Shown piece by piece: positions 1 through 5,439 of a stretch of 6,004 bases of DNA; within the stretch, counting starts at the first letter, position 1; each line of letters opens with the position of its first letter. The stretch is from contig DATJPR010000274.1 in the NCBI GenBank assembly GCA_035506295.1, positions 1 through 6,004 on the forward strand, read 5' to 3'. Position numbers and translations under genes: made by a program. Below the pieces are notes generated by a model. It was not told the DNA's origin, searched no databases, and worked only from the letters and a program-made list of their open reading frames with translations. Source of the stretch: DATJPR01 sp035506295. GTDB lineage: Bacteria; Bacteroidota; Ignavibacteria; UBA10030; UBA6906.

Positions 1-1
1 T

Positions 2-88
2 CCCGTTCTACTGCTCGAGTCGGTAGCCCTATTCGCGTTCGGCATTTCCTGGCTGGTGAAGGGAAACACGCTCTTCAAAGACCGATAG
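2..88 (+). CDS. C-terminal fragment of an integral membrane protein (5' end outside window)
   Basis: The frame starting at base 2 is open from the window edge to a TAG at 86-88, giving the last 28 residues of a protein. They read as one hydrophobic segment (LLLESVALFAFGISWLV) followed by a short polar tail (KGNTLFKDR). This is typical of the final transmembrane helix and cytoplasmic tail of a multi-pass bacterial membrane protein. The pattern AFGISWLVKG feels familiar from uncharacterised membrane proteins, but I cannot assign a family from so little sequence. No clear conventional terminator follows at once; the first strong hairpin is the inverted repeat beginning about 30 bases downstream. 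That this is coding rests only on composition and the clean stop. Confidence 0.55.
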   Translation, partial: PVLLLESVALFAFGISWLVKGNTLFKDR

Positions 89-117
89 GGTCAGGCCCAA
101 AAAACGCTGCCGGATAG

Positions 118-298
118 AGACGCAACTCGGAACTCGGAATCGGGAATCGGCATGTTGTAATTCGGAACTGCCAATTTCCAATCGCGGTCGTCTATTCTTC
201 AAGCGCATTATAGAGACGAATCTGCGGCTCCGACTTGGGAATTGGCAGTTCCGAATTTCCAGATACACATTGCCGATTCCGAGTTCCTCGTTGCGTCT
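118..298. repeat. Long imperfect inverted repeat built from degenerate heptamers
   Basis: Arms of 64 bases (118-181 and 235-298) are reverse complements of each other with a 53-base loop. They match without gaps at the outer end (AGACGCAAC / GTTGCGTCT), along GGAACTCGGAATCGG, and at the inner end (AATTCGGAACTGCCAATT). A poorly matching stretch of about 15 bases of equal length lies between. The left arm also reads as nine phased 7-mers (124-186), mostly AAnnCGG-like: AACTCGG, AACTCGG, AATCGGG, AATCGGC, ATGTTGT, AATTCGG, AACTGCC, AATTTCC, AATCGCG. Four T residues (298-301) follow the right arm, so the transcript of the upstream gene could end here. A MITE-like element was considered, but no target-site duplication is visible beside the ends and no transposase is present. 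Confidence 0.85.
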
Positions 299-329
299 TT
301 TGAATCCAACGTCACTCCTGGATTTGCTT

Positions 330-349
330 ATACGACAAAAATGTCGTAT
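330..349. promoter_or_regulatory. Perfect 8-bp dyad, candidate operator of the small gene
   Basis: ATACGACA (330-337) and TGTCGTAT (342-349) are exact reverse complements around an AAAA centre. The dyad lies 27 bases upstream of the ATG at 377 and 16 bases upstream of its Shine-Dalgarno site, where a promoter would be expected. Its shape, with ACA/TGT half-site ends facing a short AT centre, recalls winged-helix repressor operators such as those of the BlaI/MecI/CopY group. That family assignment is inference only. The stem has no T-run after it, so a terminator is less likely. No convincing sigma-70 -10/-35 pair could be fixed; TTGCTT at 324-329 is a weak -35 candidate. Confidence 0.5.
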
Positions 350-365
350 CTGTCTTTTGCATGAC

Positions 366-371
366 AGGAGG
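366..371 (+). promoter_or_regulatory. Ribosome binding site of the 63-residue ORF
   Basis: AGGAGG, a perfect Shine-Dalgarno core, ends five bases before the ATG at 377. It is the best translation-initiation signal in the window and the main reason to accept so short an ORF as a gene. Confidence 0.85.
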
Positions 372-376
372 AATCC

Positions 377-568
377 ATGGAAGCGAACGAAGAACGTCGG
401 ACAAAGCTGGCTCAGCTCAGGCGGGAATACCGCGGTATGAGAAGTATGATCGAAATGATGCAGAAGGGAACGGAAGCAACGGTGCTGCGGAAGATGCGCG
501 AAGACAAGCTGCTTCCGCTCGAGCGGGAAATCCGAGACTTGGAGGATCAGTTGTCAAGGGAAGGATAG
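377..568 (+). CDS. Small highly charged coiled-coil-like protein, function unknown
   Basis: Encodes 63 residues. About half are Asp, Glu, Lys or Arg, there are no Cys or Trp, and the only Pro is near residue 48. Leu and Met residues recur at helical spacing (KLAQLRREYRGMRSMIEMM, then LLPLEREIRDLEDQL), so it is probably two amphipathic helices forming a coiled coil, soluble and cytoplasmic. A break near MQKGTEA (residues 28-34) could be the turn of a helical hairpin. I recognise no family and assign no function; a DNA- or RNA-associated or protein-partner role is possible. The start is secured by AGGAGG at five-base spacing. The gene has its own upstream dyad at 330-349. Its TAG (566-568) lies inside the C-terminal codons of the convergent sugar kinase, an overlap of 22 bases. 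A longer ORF starting at 361 in another frame is a shadow of the kinase. Confidence 0.75.
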   Translation: MEANEERRTKLAQLRREYRGMRSMIEMMQKGTEATVLRKMREDKLLPLEREIRDLEDQLSREG

Positions 569-2034
569 AGCCGTTCGTACGCGGGAAACAGTCGCTGATA
601 CTGGCGCCGTCGTCGGAGGTCAGGCTTCATTGTACGCGCGATACCGGTCATGCCCTTCGCCGCCGACGGGAAGGTCGGGTACCAGCCTGCGCCCACTGCA
701 GCAGCGATCGCCGCTCCCAACGCGGAAGCTTCCGCACTCGACGGGAAAAGTATCGTCCTCCCGGTGACGTCCGCCAGGATCTGGCACCACAGAGCGCTGG
801 AAGTCCCACCGCCGATCGCCGCGAGCTCGCGAACATGAACATCGAGACTTCGCTCCACGGCGTCGAGGGCAAAACGCTGCTCGAACGCGATGCCTTCGAG
901 GATCGATCGGTACATGTGTCCGCGATGATGCGAAGCTGCGAGTCCCACGAACGCCCCTCGCGCGTCCATATCCCAGTGGGGATTCATCACGCCGCAGAGA
1001 TAGGGAAGGAACATCAAGCCGTCACAGCCAGCTTCAATCTCACGGGCTTCCTCTTCGAGCTTTCTGTAGATGTCCCGATCTCGTGCCGGGTCGGCCCCGA
1101 GTATCCGCCGGACAAACCAATCGATCGCGAATGTCCCGGCCCGGAGGCTGCACTCGCAGTAGTAGCCGCCTTCGGCACAGGCGCACATCGTACGGTACGC
1201 CGTGTCGACGGTATAGTCTGGTGCGTAGACTCCGGCGACGAGCGCCGTGCCCAGATTCAAGTACGCCCGCCGGGTCGAAAGCGCATTCGACCCTAATCCG
1301 GCACATTGACCATCTCCACCCCCGGCAACGACGATAACTTGTCCGTTGAGTCCGGTCTCACGTAACGCCTGCTCTCTGAGCCGCCCAAGCACTGAACCCG
1401 GCCTGCAGAGCACCGGCAGCTGATGTTCCCGCAGTCGAAGAGCATCCAGGATCGCTGATGACCAGCGCTTGGTCTTCATGTTGAGAAGCCCGAGCGGGTC
1501 CGCGCTCGCCCAGCTTGTCTTGAATGCCCCCGTCAGTTTCCAGGCAATATAGGCATGCACATCGCAGATCATCCCGATCTTTCTGAACCGCTCCGGTTCG
1601 TGCTTCTTCATCCATGCCAATCGATAGACGACCGGCGCATAGTCCGGCGGCTTCCCCGTGATGCGATGGATTTTCTTCTTGCCTATGGCCCTGGCGAACG
1701 GCTCCACCTCGTCCTTGCATCGTTCATCAAGCCAGACGATCGCGGGCCGTAACACGATTCCCGACGCGTCGAGTGGGACAAACGTCTCCCGTTGATTGGC
1801 GATGCCGAGGGCGACAATCCTCAGGGGATCAACCTGGCGTGTGACTTCTGCCAATGCGTGCGACGCCGAGCGCCACCAGTCTTCGGCATCTTGCTCGTAG
1901 TGATGGGGTCGAGGGGAAGCGAGGGGAAGGGGTTCGTGTGCCTGCGCAACGATGCGGCCGGATGCATCAAAGGCGATCGCCTTCGTGGCGGTGGTGCTGC
2001 AGTCAAGGCCTATCACAAGCTGCTGCTGAAGCAT
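547..2034 (-). CDS. FGGY-family carbohydrate kinase (xylulokinase-like)
   Basis: A 495-residue cytoplasmic ATP-dependent sugar kinase of the FGGY family, a length usual for XylB-type enzymes. The N-terminal ATPase domain starts with IGLDCSTTATKAIAFD (residues 8-23, phosphate loop). NQRET (80-84) and RPAIVWLDER (96-105) form the sugar-binding region. GGGDGQ (238-243) carries the expected catalytic base Asp241. The C-terminal domain has LNLGTA (259-264), AIGGGTSSALWCQILADVTG (406-425, adenosine motif) and EASALGAAIAAAVGAG (435-450). The start at 2034 is preferred over an upstream in-frame ATG at 2061, because GTGGAG lies six bases before it and the family's first strand begins directly after. 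It lies downstream of the polyol dehydrogenase on the same strand, so it probably phosphorylates the ketose made by that enzyme, most simply D-xylulose. NQRET resembles glycerol kinase rather than E. coli XylB, so the substrate is uncertain. The gene looks intact. Confidence 0.93.
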   Translation of the reverse strand: MLQQQLVIGLDCSTTATKAIAFDASGRIVAQAHEPLPLASPRPHHYEQDAEDWWRSASHALAEVTRQVDPLRIVALGIANQRETFVPLDASGIVLRPAIVWLDERCKDEVEPFARAIGKKKIHRITGKPPDYAPVVYRLAWMKKHEPERFRKIGMICDVHAYIAWKLTGAFKTSWASADPLGLLNMKTKRWSSAILDALRLREHQLPVLCRPGSVLGRLREQALRETGLNGQVIVVAGGGDGQCAGLGSNALSTRRAYLNLGTALVAGVYAPDYTVDTAYRTMCACAEGGYYCECSLRAGTFAIDWFVRRILGADPARDRDIYRKLEEEAREIEAGCDGLMFLPYLCGVMNPHWDMDARGAFVGLAASHHRGHMYRSILEGIAFEQRFALDAVERSLDVHVRELAAIGGGTSSALWCQILADVTGRTILFPSSAEASALGAAIAAAVGAGWYPTFPSAAKGMTGIARTMKPDLRRRRQYQRLFPAYERLYPSLDN

Positions 2035-2040
2035 CGTATG

Positions 2041-2046
2041 CTCCAC
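2041..2046 (-). promoter_or_regulatory. Ribosome binding site deciding the kinase start
   Basis: On the minus strand this reads GTGGAG, six bases before the ATG at 2034-2032. The in-frame ATG at 2061, nine codons earlier, has no comparable site, so the downstream start was chosen. Confidence 0.7.
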
Positions 2047-2080
2047 TATCGCCGCATGCATCTGAGGCCAAGGTTGCTAA

Positions 2081-2175
2081 GAGTAGGAAGAATGAAGAGG
2101 GACGTAGGAAGAAAACACGAGACGCGGATCCCTGCAACCGCTCTCTTCCTACCTCCATCGTCCTACTTCCTACTC
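2081..2175. repeat. Intercistronic imperfect inverted repeat of GTAGGAA-like heptamers
   Basis: Arms 2081-2112 and 2144-2175 are 32 bases each with a 31-base loop, and about 27 of 32 positions are complementary. The outer 10 (GAGTAGGAAG) and inner 9 (GTAGGAAGA) match exactly. Each arm is purine-rich on one strand and reads as phased 7-mers. The left arm gives GAGTAGG, AAGAATG, AAGAGGG, ACGTAGG, AAGAAAA. The reverse complement of the right arm gives GAGTAGG, AAGTAGG, ACGATGG, AGGTAGG, AAGAGAG. It fills most of the 158-base spacer between the dehydrogenase stop and the kinase start, so in a joint transcript it would fold into a hairpin between the two cistrons. No T-run follows it in the direction of transcription, so a canonical intrinsic terminator is unlikely; partial attenuation or mRNA processing is possible. 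Confidence 0.8.
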
Positions 2176-2192
2176 CTGGCCAACGAACGTCG

Positions 2193-3227
2193 CTACAGGA
2201 TAATCATAGCCTTCATGACCCGCTGCCGATAATTCGCGACAAGGTCAAACGCCGCCCCAACTTCTTCCAGCGGGAAGCGGTGTGTCACCATGTCGTCCAT
2301 CTGTACTCGCCGGCTGGCGATGAAGTCGACCGCCTTCTGTGTGCAGTGGACCTGACGCCGCACGTTGACGATCGTGATCTCCTTGCGGCGCAGTTCATGG
2401 ATCGGCAAGGAGATCTCGTCGACTTCCGGTATCCCCACAATCATCAGCGTTCCGCCTGGCTTGAGCAGCCTCACTCCCTGGCTGATGGCCGCCGGATCTC
2501 CGCTGCATTCGTAGACGACGTCAAGGAGCAGCGGCTCTTTGCGCGAGACCTCGCTCACGATGTCGATCACACCCGGGTTTCCAGCCCACACGGGGTTCAA
2601 CTTTCTCGCAACCTGCAAGCGGTCGTCGATTTTGTCCGTGACGTACACATTGGTATCGGCCTCCGCGCGGAGCACGTGGAATATCGACATGCCGATCGGT
2701 CCGACGCCGAGAATGCCGATCTTTGCACGCGGCGCGATAGGCGAGCGTTCGACGGCGTATAGCGCGATCGAAAGGGGCTCGGTCAGTGCACCTTGTTCGA
2801 AGGTCATCCCCGGAGGAATGGGATAACAACATTTCCCGGGGACGATGATCTCTTCACAAAGGCTTCCTTCAAGTTGACCGGGACATCCCAGAAAAAGGAG
2901 CGAACGGCACGTATGCTCGCGACCTGCCAGGCATTGGTCGCAGTGTCCGCATGACACCGAAGGGTCGATCGCCACATTCTGCCCTAAAGATAGACCCCTG
3001 ACCTTGTCGCCAACTCCTTCAACAGTTCCAGATGCTTCATGGCCGATAATGAAAGGGAACGATACGACTTGCGAGCCGATCCTTCCCTCATTATAATAGT
3101 GTATATCGGATCCGCAGACACCCACTGCTCGAATTCTGATGAGCACGTCACTGTCGGTGAGGAGCTGCGGGCTCGGGATCTGCTTGCACTCAAAGCGTCG
3201 AATTCCCGAGAGTAACGCCGCCTTCAT
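2193..3227 (-). CDS. Zinc-dependent medium-chain alcohol dehydrogenase, polyol/sugar type (sorbitol/xylitol dehydrogenase-like)
   Basis: A 344-residue cytoplasmic NAD(P)-dependent dehydrogenase of the zinc MDR superfamily, a normal length for sorbitol, xylitol or threonine dehydrogenases. The N-terminal GroES-like domain has catalytic zinc ligands Cys38 (GVCGSDIHYYN) and His63-Glu64 (GHEASGTVEGVG), plus four structural-zinc cysteines (93, 96, 99, 107 in CGHCDQCLAGREHTC). Glu150 in TEPLSIALYAVER is at the usual active-site position. The Rossmann domain has GVGPIG (174-179), and Asp198 ends the second strand, which favours NAD over NADP. HYYNEGRIG resembles the substrate region of polyol dehydrogenases. 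The likely reaction is oxidation of a polyol to a ketose, feeding the kinase downstream. The start at 3227 follows AGAGGT and gives the family-typical MKAALL; an earlier TTG at 3281 falls at the edge of the heptamer array and lacks support. Exact substrate is not determinable: sorbitol, xylitol, L-iditol or a related sugar alcohol are alternatives. Confidence 0.92.
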   Translation of the reverse strand: MKAALLSGIRRFECKQIPSPQLLTDSDVLIRIRAVGVCGSDIHYYNEGRIGSQVVSFPFIIGHEASGTVEGVGDKVRGLSLGQNVAIDPSVSCGHCDQCLAGREHTCRSLLFLGCPGQLEGSLCEEIIVPGKCCYPIPPGMTFEQGALTEPLSIALYAVERSPIAPRAKIGILGVGPIGMSIFHVLRAEADTNVYVTDKIDDRLQVARKLNPVWAGNPGVIDIVSEVSRKEPLLLDVVYECSGDPAAISQGVRLLKPGGTLMIVGIPEVDEISLPIHELRRKEITIVNVRRQVHCTQKAVDFIASRRVQMDDMVTHRFPLEEVGAAFDLVANYRQRVMKAMIIL

Positions 3228-3230
3228 AGG

Positions 3231-3236
3231 ACCTCT
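3231..3236 (-). promoter_or_regulatory. Ribosome binding site of the dehydrogenase
   Basis: Minus-strand AGAGGT lies three bases before the ATG at 3227-3225. The spacing is slightly short, but it supports this start over the TTG 18 codons upstream. Confidence 0.55.
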
Positions 3237-3276
3237 GAAGTGATTGACACATTTGGTACGGAGATATTGCGAGAGT

Positions 3277-3458
3277 AGCAAACAGCGGACAGCGGACAGC
3301 AGACAGCGGACAGCGGACAGCGGACAGCGGACAGCGGACAGCGGACAGCGGACAGCAGACAGCAGACAGCGGACAGCAGACAGTAAACAGCTAACAGCTA
3401 ACAGCTAACAGCTAACAGCTAACAGCTAACAGCTAACAGCTAACAGCTAACAGCTAAC
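3277..3458. repeat. Tandem array of 26 phased heptanucleotides in a divergent promoter region
   Basis: The array is exactly 182 bases, 26 units of 7 with no phase slip. Unit 1 is AGCAAAC. Units 2-15 are AGCGGAC or AGCAGAC (AGCAGAC at units 4, 12, 13 and 15). Unit 16 is the hybrid AGTAAAC. Units 17-26 are ten identical copies of AGCTAAC. All units share the frame AGnnnAC. It occupies about two thirds of the 271-base spacer between the divergent dehydrogenase (start 3227) and aldo/keto reductase (start 3499), and ends 40 bases before the latter's ATG. Short tandem repeats of this kind change copy number by replication slippage. Heptameric arrays (STRRs) are known from intergenic regions of filamentous cyanobacteria, but the genes here do not point to a cyanobacterium. 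It is not a CRISPR: there are no spacers. Confidence 0.97.
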
Positions 3459-3487
3459 GGCAATCCGAGAATAAACTACGATCGATG

Positions 3488-3492
3488 AAGGA
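3488..3492 (+). promoter_or_regulatory. Ribosome binding site of the aldo/keto reductase
   Basis: AAGGA lies six bases before the ATG at 3499. The only sequence between the heptamer array and this site is 29 bases (3459-3487) holding an AT-rich AATAAAC stretch (3470-3476). Any -35 element for that region would therefore fall inside the array. Confidence 0.6.
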
Positions 3493-3498
3493 TACGCA

Positions 3499-4491
3499 AT
3501 GCAATACAGACAATGTGGCGGAACAGATCTACAGCTCTCGGCGGTGACGTTCGGTGCTTGGGCTGCTGGCGGCTGGATGTGGGGAGGCTCAGAGCCGAAA
3601 GCCGCTGTTGCAGCCATACGGGCATCGTACGACCTTGGAGTGACTTCCATTGACACCGCACCGGCCTACGGGCAGGGACTGAGCGAAGAAATCGTCGGCG
3701 AGGCCATCCAGGGCATTCCCCGCGACAAGGTCCAGATCCTTACGAAGTACGGATTGCGATGGGACGTCGTGAAAGGAAAGTTCTATTTCGATAGCACGGA
3801 CAATAACGGCAGGCCCATCGCCATGTACCGTTATGCGGCCAGGGAAGGCGTAGTCCAGGAATGCGAAGCCAGCCTGCGCCGCCTCAAGACCGACTATATC
3901 GACCTGTACCAGATTCACTGGGCGGACCCGACTACGCCCATCGAAGAGACGATGGAAACGGTGGCGTCGCTGATCAAACAGGGCAAAGTGCGGCACGCCG
4001 CCGTGTGCAACTACACCGCAGCGCAGATGGCGGAGGCGGAGAAAACTGTTAGGCTGGCCTCCAATCAGGTGCCGTATAGCATGCTGCGCCGGGACATCGA
4101 AAAGGAGATCGTGCCATATTGCATCAAGAACAAAAAGGGGATACTGGTCTATAGTCCGCTCGAGCGTGGCGTTCTCACGGGAAAATTCAAGCCGGGGCAC
4201 GTCTTTGGCGACGGGGATACGCGTGCCGGCGAAAAGTTCTATCAGCTCGAGAACCTCATCCGCGTGAATACCTTTCTCGGGATGCTCAAGCCGCTCACAG
4301 AAGAAAAGAATATCTCCCTTGTTCAGCTGGTCATTGCCTGGACTGTGCACCAGCCGGGCATCACCGCATGTCTCGTGGGCGCCAGGAACCCGGACCAGGC
4401 GTTGCACAACGCCAAGGGAGCGGATGTCAGGCTCTCCTCCGAGGATCTGGAGTTCATCGAAAGCAGAATCGTGGAATCCGCGTTGGTGTAG
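3499..4491 (+). CDS. Aldo/keto reductase (IolS/YhdN-like group)
   Basis: A 330-residue soluble NADP(H)-dependent oxidoreductase with the (beta/alpha)8 barrel of the aldo/keto reductase superfamily; length is normal. The full catalytic tetrad is visible: Asp52 and Tyr57 (IDTAPAYG, 51-58), Lys83 (LTKYGLRWD) and His140 (DLYQIHWADP). Further family signatures are CEASLRRLKTDYIDLY (122-137), QGKVRHAAVCNY (161-172), YSPLERGVLTGKF (218-230) and the cofactor-binding VGARNPDQALHN (293-304). GLRWD and the insertion before MYRYAAREGVVQECEASL resemble the IolS/YhdN subgroup (AKR11-like) more than classical fungal xylose reductases. Substrates in this group vary: sugars, inositol-related compounds, methylglyoxal and other aldehydes. 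It is divergent from the dehydrogenase across the heptamer array, which suggests but does not prove a shared role in sugar metabolism. It ends nine bases from the stop of the convergent hydrolase, with no room for a separate terminator. Confidence 0.93.
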   Translation: MQYRQCGGTDLQLSAVTFGAWAAGGWMWGGSEPKAAVAAIRASYDLGVTSIDTAPAYGQGLSEEIVGEAIQGIPRDKVQILTKYGLRWDVVKGKFYFDSTDNNGRPIAMYRYAAREGVVQECEASLRRLKTDYIDLYQIHWADPTTPIEETMETVASLIKQGKVRHAAVCNYTAAQMAEAEKTVRLASNQVPYSMLRRDIEKEIVPYCIKNKKGILVYSPLERGVLTGKFKPGHVFGDGDTRAGEKFYQLENLIRVNTFLGMLKPLTEEKNISLVQLVIAWTVHQPGITACLVGARNPDQALHNAKGADVRLSSEDLEFIESRIVESALV

Positions 4492-4500
4492 GAAGCGGCG

Positions 4501-5439
4501 TCAGCCCGCGGGCTTCAGGTGGGCCTGGAAAAATTCCAGGATCTTCTGCTGGTATTCTTTGCCGCCGACTCTCCGCACGTTGTCGTGCCCCGCGTGAGGG
4601 ATGGGATACCACTCCTTCTCGCGCGAAGCCAGATTGTCGAAAACCTCCTTCCCGTAGGCCGGGCTGATGCGGTGGTCGTCGAGCCCGTGCACGACCATGA
4701 CCGGCTGCGTGACCTCTCTCGCGGAAAAAGCCGGCCGCACACTGTCGACCCGGAAGTGCGCAATCGTTTCGGAGTGCGCGAGCGCCCGATCGACAAGAAA
4801 GTCGGCGCGGAGGAAATACCTCCGCGCGCTGTAGTCATGGATGATCTGTCGCAGGTCGGCAAACGGGCTTTCCACGACGCCGCAGGAAATCCGTTTGTCC
4901 ACCGCCATCGCCTGGACCGCCACGGCCGCTCCGAGGGAGGCGCCGAACACACCGTATGGTCCCGAGCCGGGATACCTGACGATCGTCGAATCGAGATACG
5001 CAGAGAGGTCCCGCTTCTCATAGTAGCCGAACGTGCAATTGAGTCCGCCACTCGCGCCGTGCGCGCGGGAGTCGTAAGCCACACAGTTCATTCCTTCCAT
5101 CGCCACATCGACGGCCATCGGGAGAAGAAACTCCTTCGAACTCCCGATGCCGTGCAGGAAAAAGACCGTCCCTTTCGCCGGTTGCTGCTTCGACTTGATG
5201 AACCAGCCGCACAGGTGGATGCTGTCCTCGACGGTGATATCACATTCACTCCATTCCAACCCGAACGTCGAGGGCGTCAACGGCCCGCCAAACGACCGGG
5301 CAATGTCCTCCGGGGTGATGCGCTGGGGTCGGATGGGCGAGTAGGGGAGGACATTTCTTACGGCATAGTCGATGCCGAAGAAGGCCGCTGAAAGCAGGAA
5401 GATAAGGAGGACAAGAGTGACGGTCAGAAATCTTCTCAT
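4501..5439 (-). CDS. Membrane-anchored alpha/beta hydrolase (serine hydrolase, COG1073-like)
   Basis: A 312-residue alpha/beta-hydrolase-fold protein. The N-terminus (MRR, then hydrophobic residues 4-23 without a charge) is a signal anchor or signal peptide, placing the catalytic domain outside the cytoplasmic membrane or tethered to it. The fold motifs are in the usual order: FFLHGIGSSKE (93-103, oxyanion hole), YDSRAHGASGG (122-132), nucleophile elbow GASLG with Ser168, VVHGLDDHRISP with Asp255 (249-260), and HAGHDN with probable catalytic His285. The reaction would be hydrolysis of an ester, peptide or thioester; substrate is not inferable. The start at 5439 gives the expected basic residues before the hydrophobic segment, but no good Shine-Dalgarno sequence precedes it. 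The stop of the upstream gene is only 28 bases away, so translation may be coupled. Probably co-transcribed with the SpoIIM-like membrane gene. Confidence 0.9.
   Translation of the reverse strand: MRRFLTVTLVLLIFLLSAAFFGIDYAVRNVLPYSPIRPQRITPEDIARSFGGPLTPSTFGLEWSECDITVEDSIHLCGWFIKSKQQPAKGTVFFLHGIGSSKEFLLPMAVDVAMEGMNCVAYDSRAHGASGGLNCTFGYYEKRDLSAYLDSTIVRYPGSGPYGVFGASLGAAVAVQAMAVDKRISCGVVESPFADLRQIIHDYSARRYFLRADFLVDRALAHSETIAHFRVDSVRPAFSAREVTQPVMVVHGLDDHRISPAYGKEVFDNLASREKEWYPIPHAGHDNVRRVGGKEYQQKILEFFQAHLKPAG

Noticed and set aside
29..268. 79-residue minus-strand ORF across the first spacer
   Set aside because: It runs through the inverted repeat and loop, its residues reflect repeat composition (rich in Arg and Ser), and it has no family signature. 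Treated as chance.
118..298. Transposon or MITE call for the first inverted repeat
   Set aside because: No target-site duplication beside the ends and no second copy in the window, so it is annotated only as an inverted repeat.
361..1296. 311-residue plus-strand ORF
   Set aside because: It lies mostly antisense to the well-supported FGGY kinase and overlaps the small gene in another frame. Its translation is Arg/Pro-rich without motifs.
1910..1929. Tandem pair of a 10-base unit (CGAGGGGAAG) inside the kinase gene
   Set aside because: It keeps the kinase frame and encodes a short Pro/Leu-rich turn (PLPLASPR) at a place where the family is variable. Two copies are not enough to call a repeat element.
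1854..2762. 302-residue plus-strand ORF
   Set aside because: Antisense to the kinase N-terminus, the palindromic spacer and the dehydrogenase C-terminus; no recognisable protein features.
3244..3272. TTGACA at 3244-3249 as a plus-strand promoter reading through the heptamer array
   Set aside because: A good -35 match, but no acceptable -10 at 16-18 bases; the nearest AT-rich hexamer gives about 13-base spacing.
3277..3458. CRISPR array
   Set aside because: Units are 7 bases, directly abutting, with no unique spacers and no cas genes in view.
3589..4407. 272-residue minus-strand ORF opposite the aldo/keto reductase
   Set aside because: A mirror frame of a gene with an intact catalytic tetrad; no independent start signal or motif.
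4519..5391. 290-residue plus-strand ORF opposite the hydrolase
   Set aside because: Shadow of the alpha/beta hydrolase, which has all its catalytic motifs in order on the other strand.
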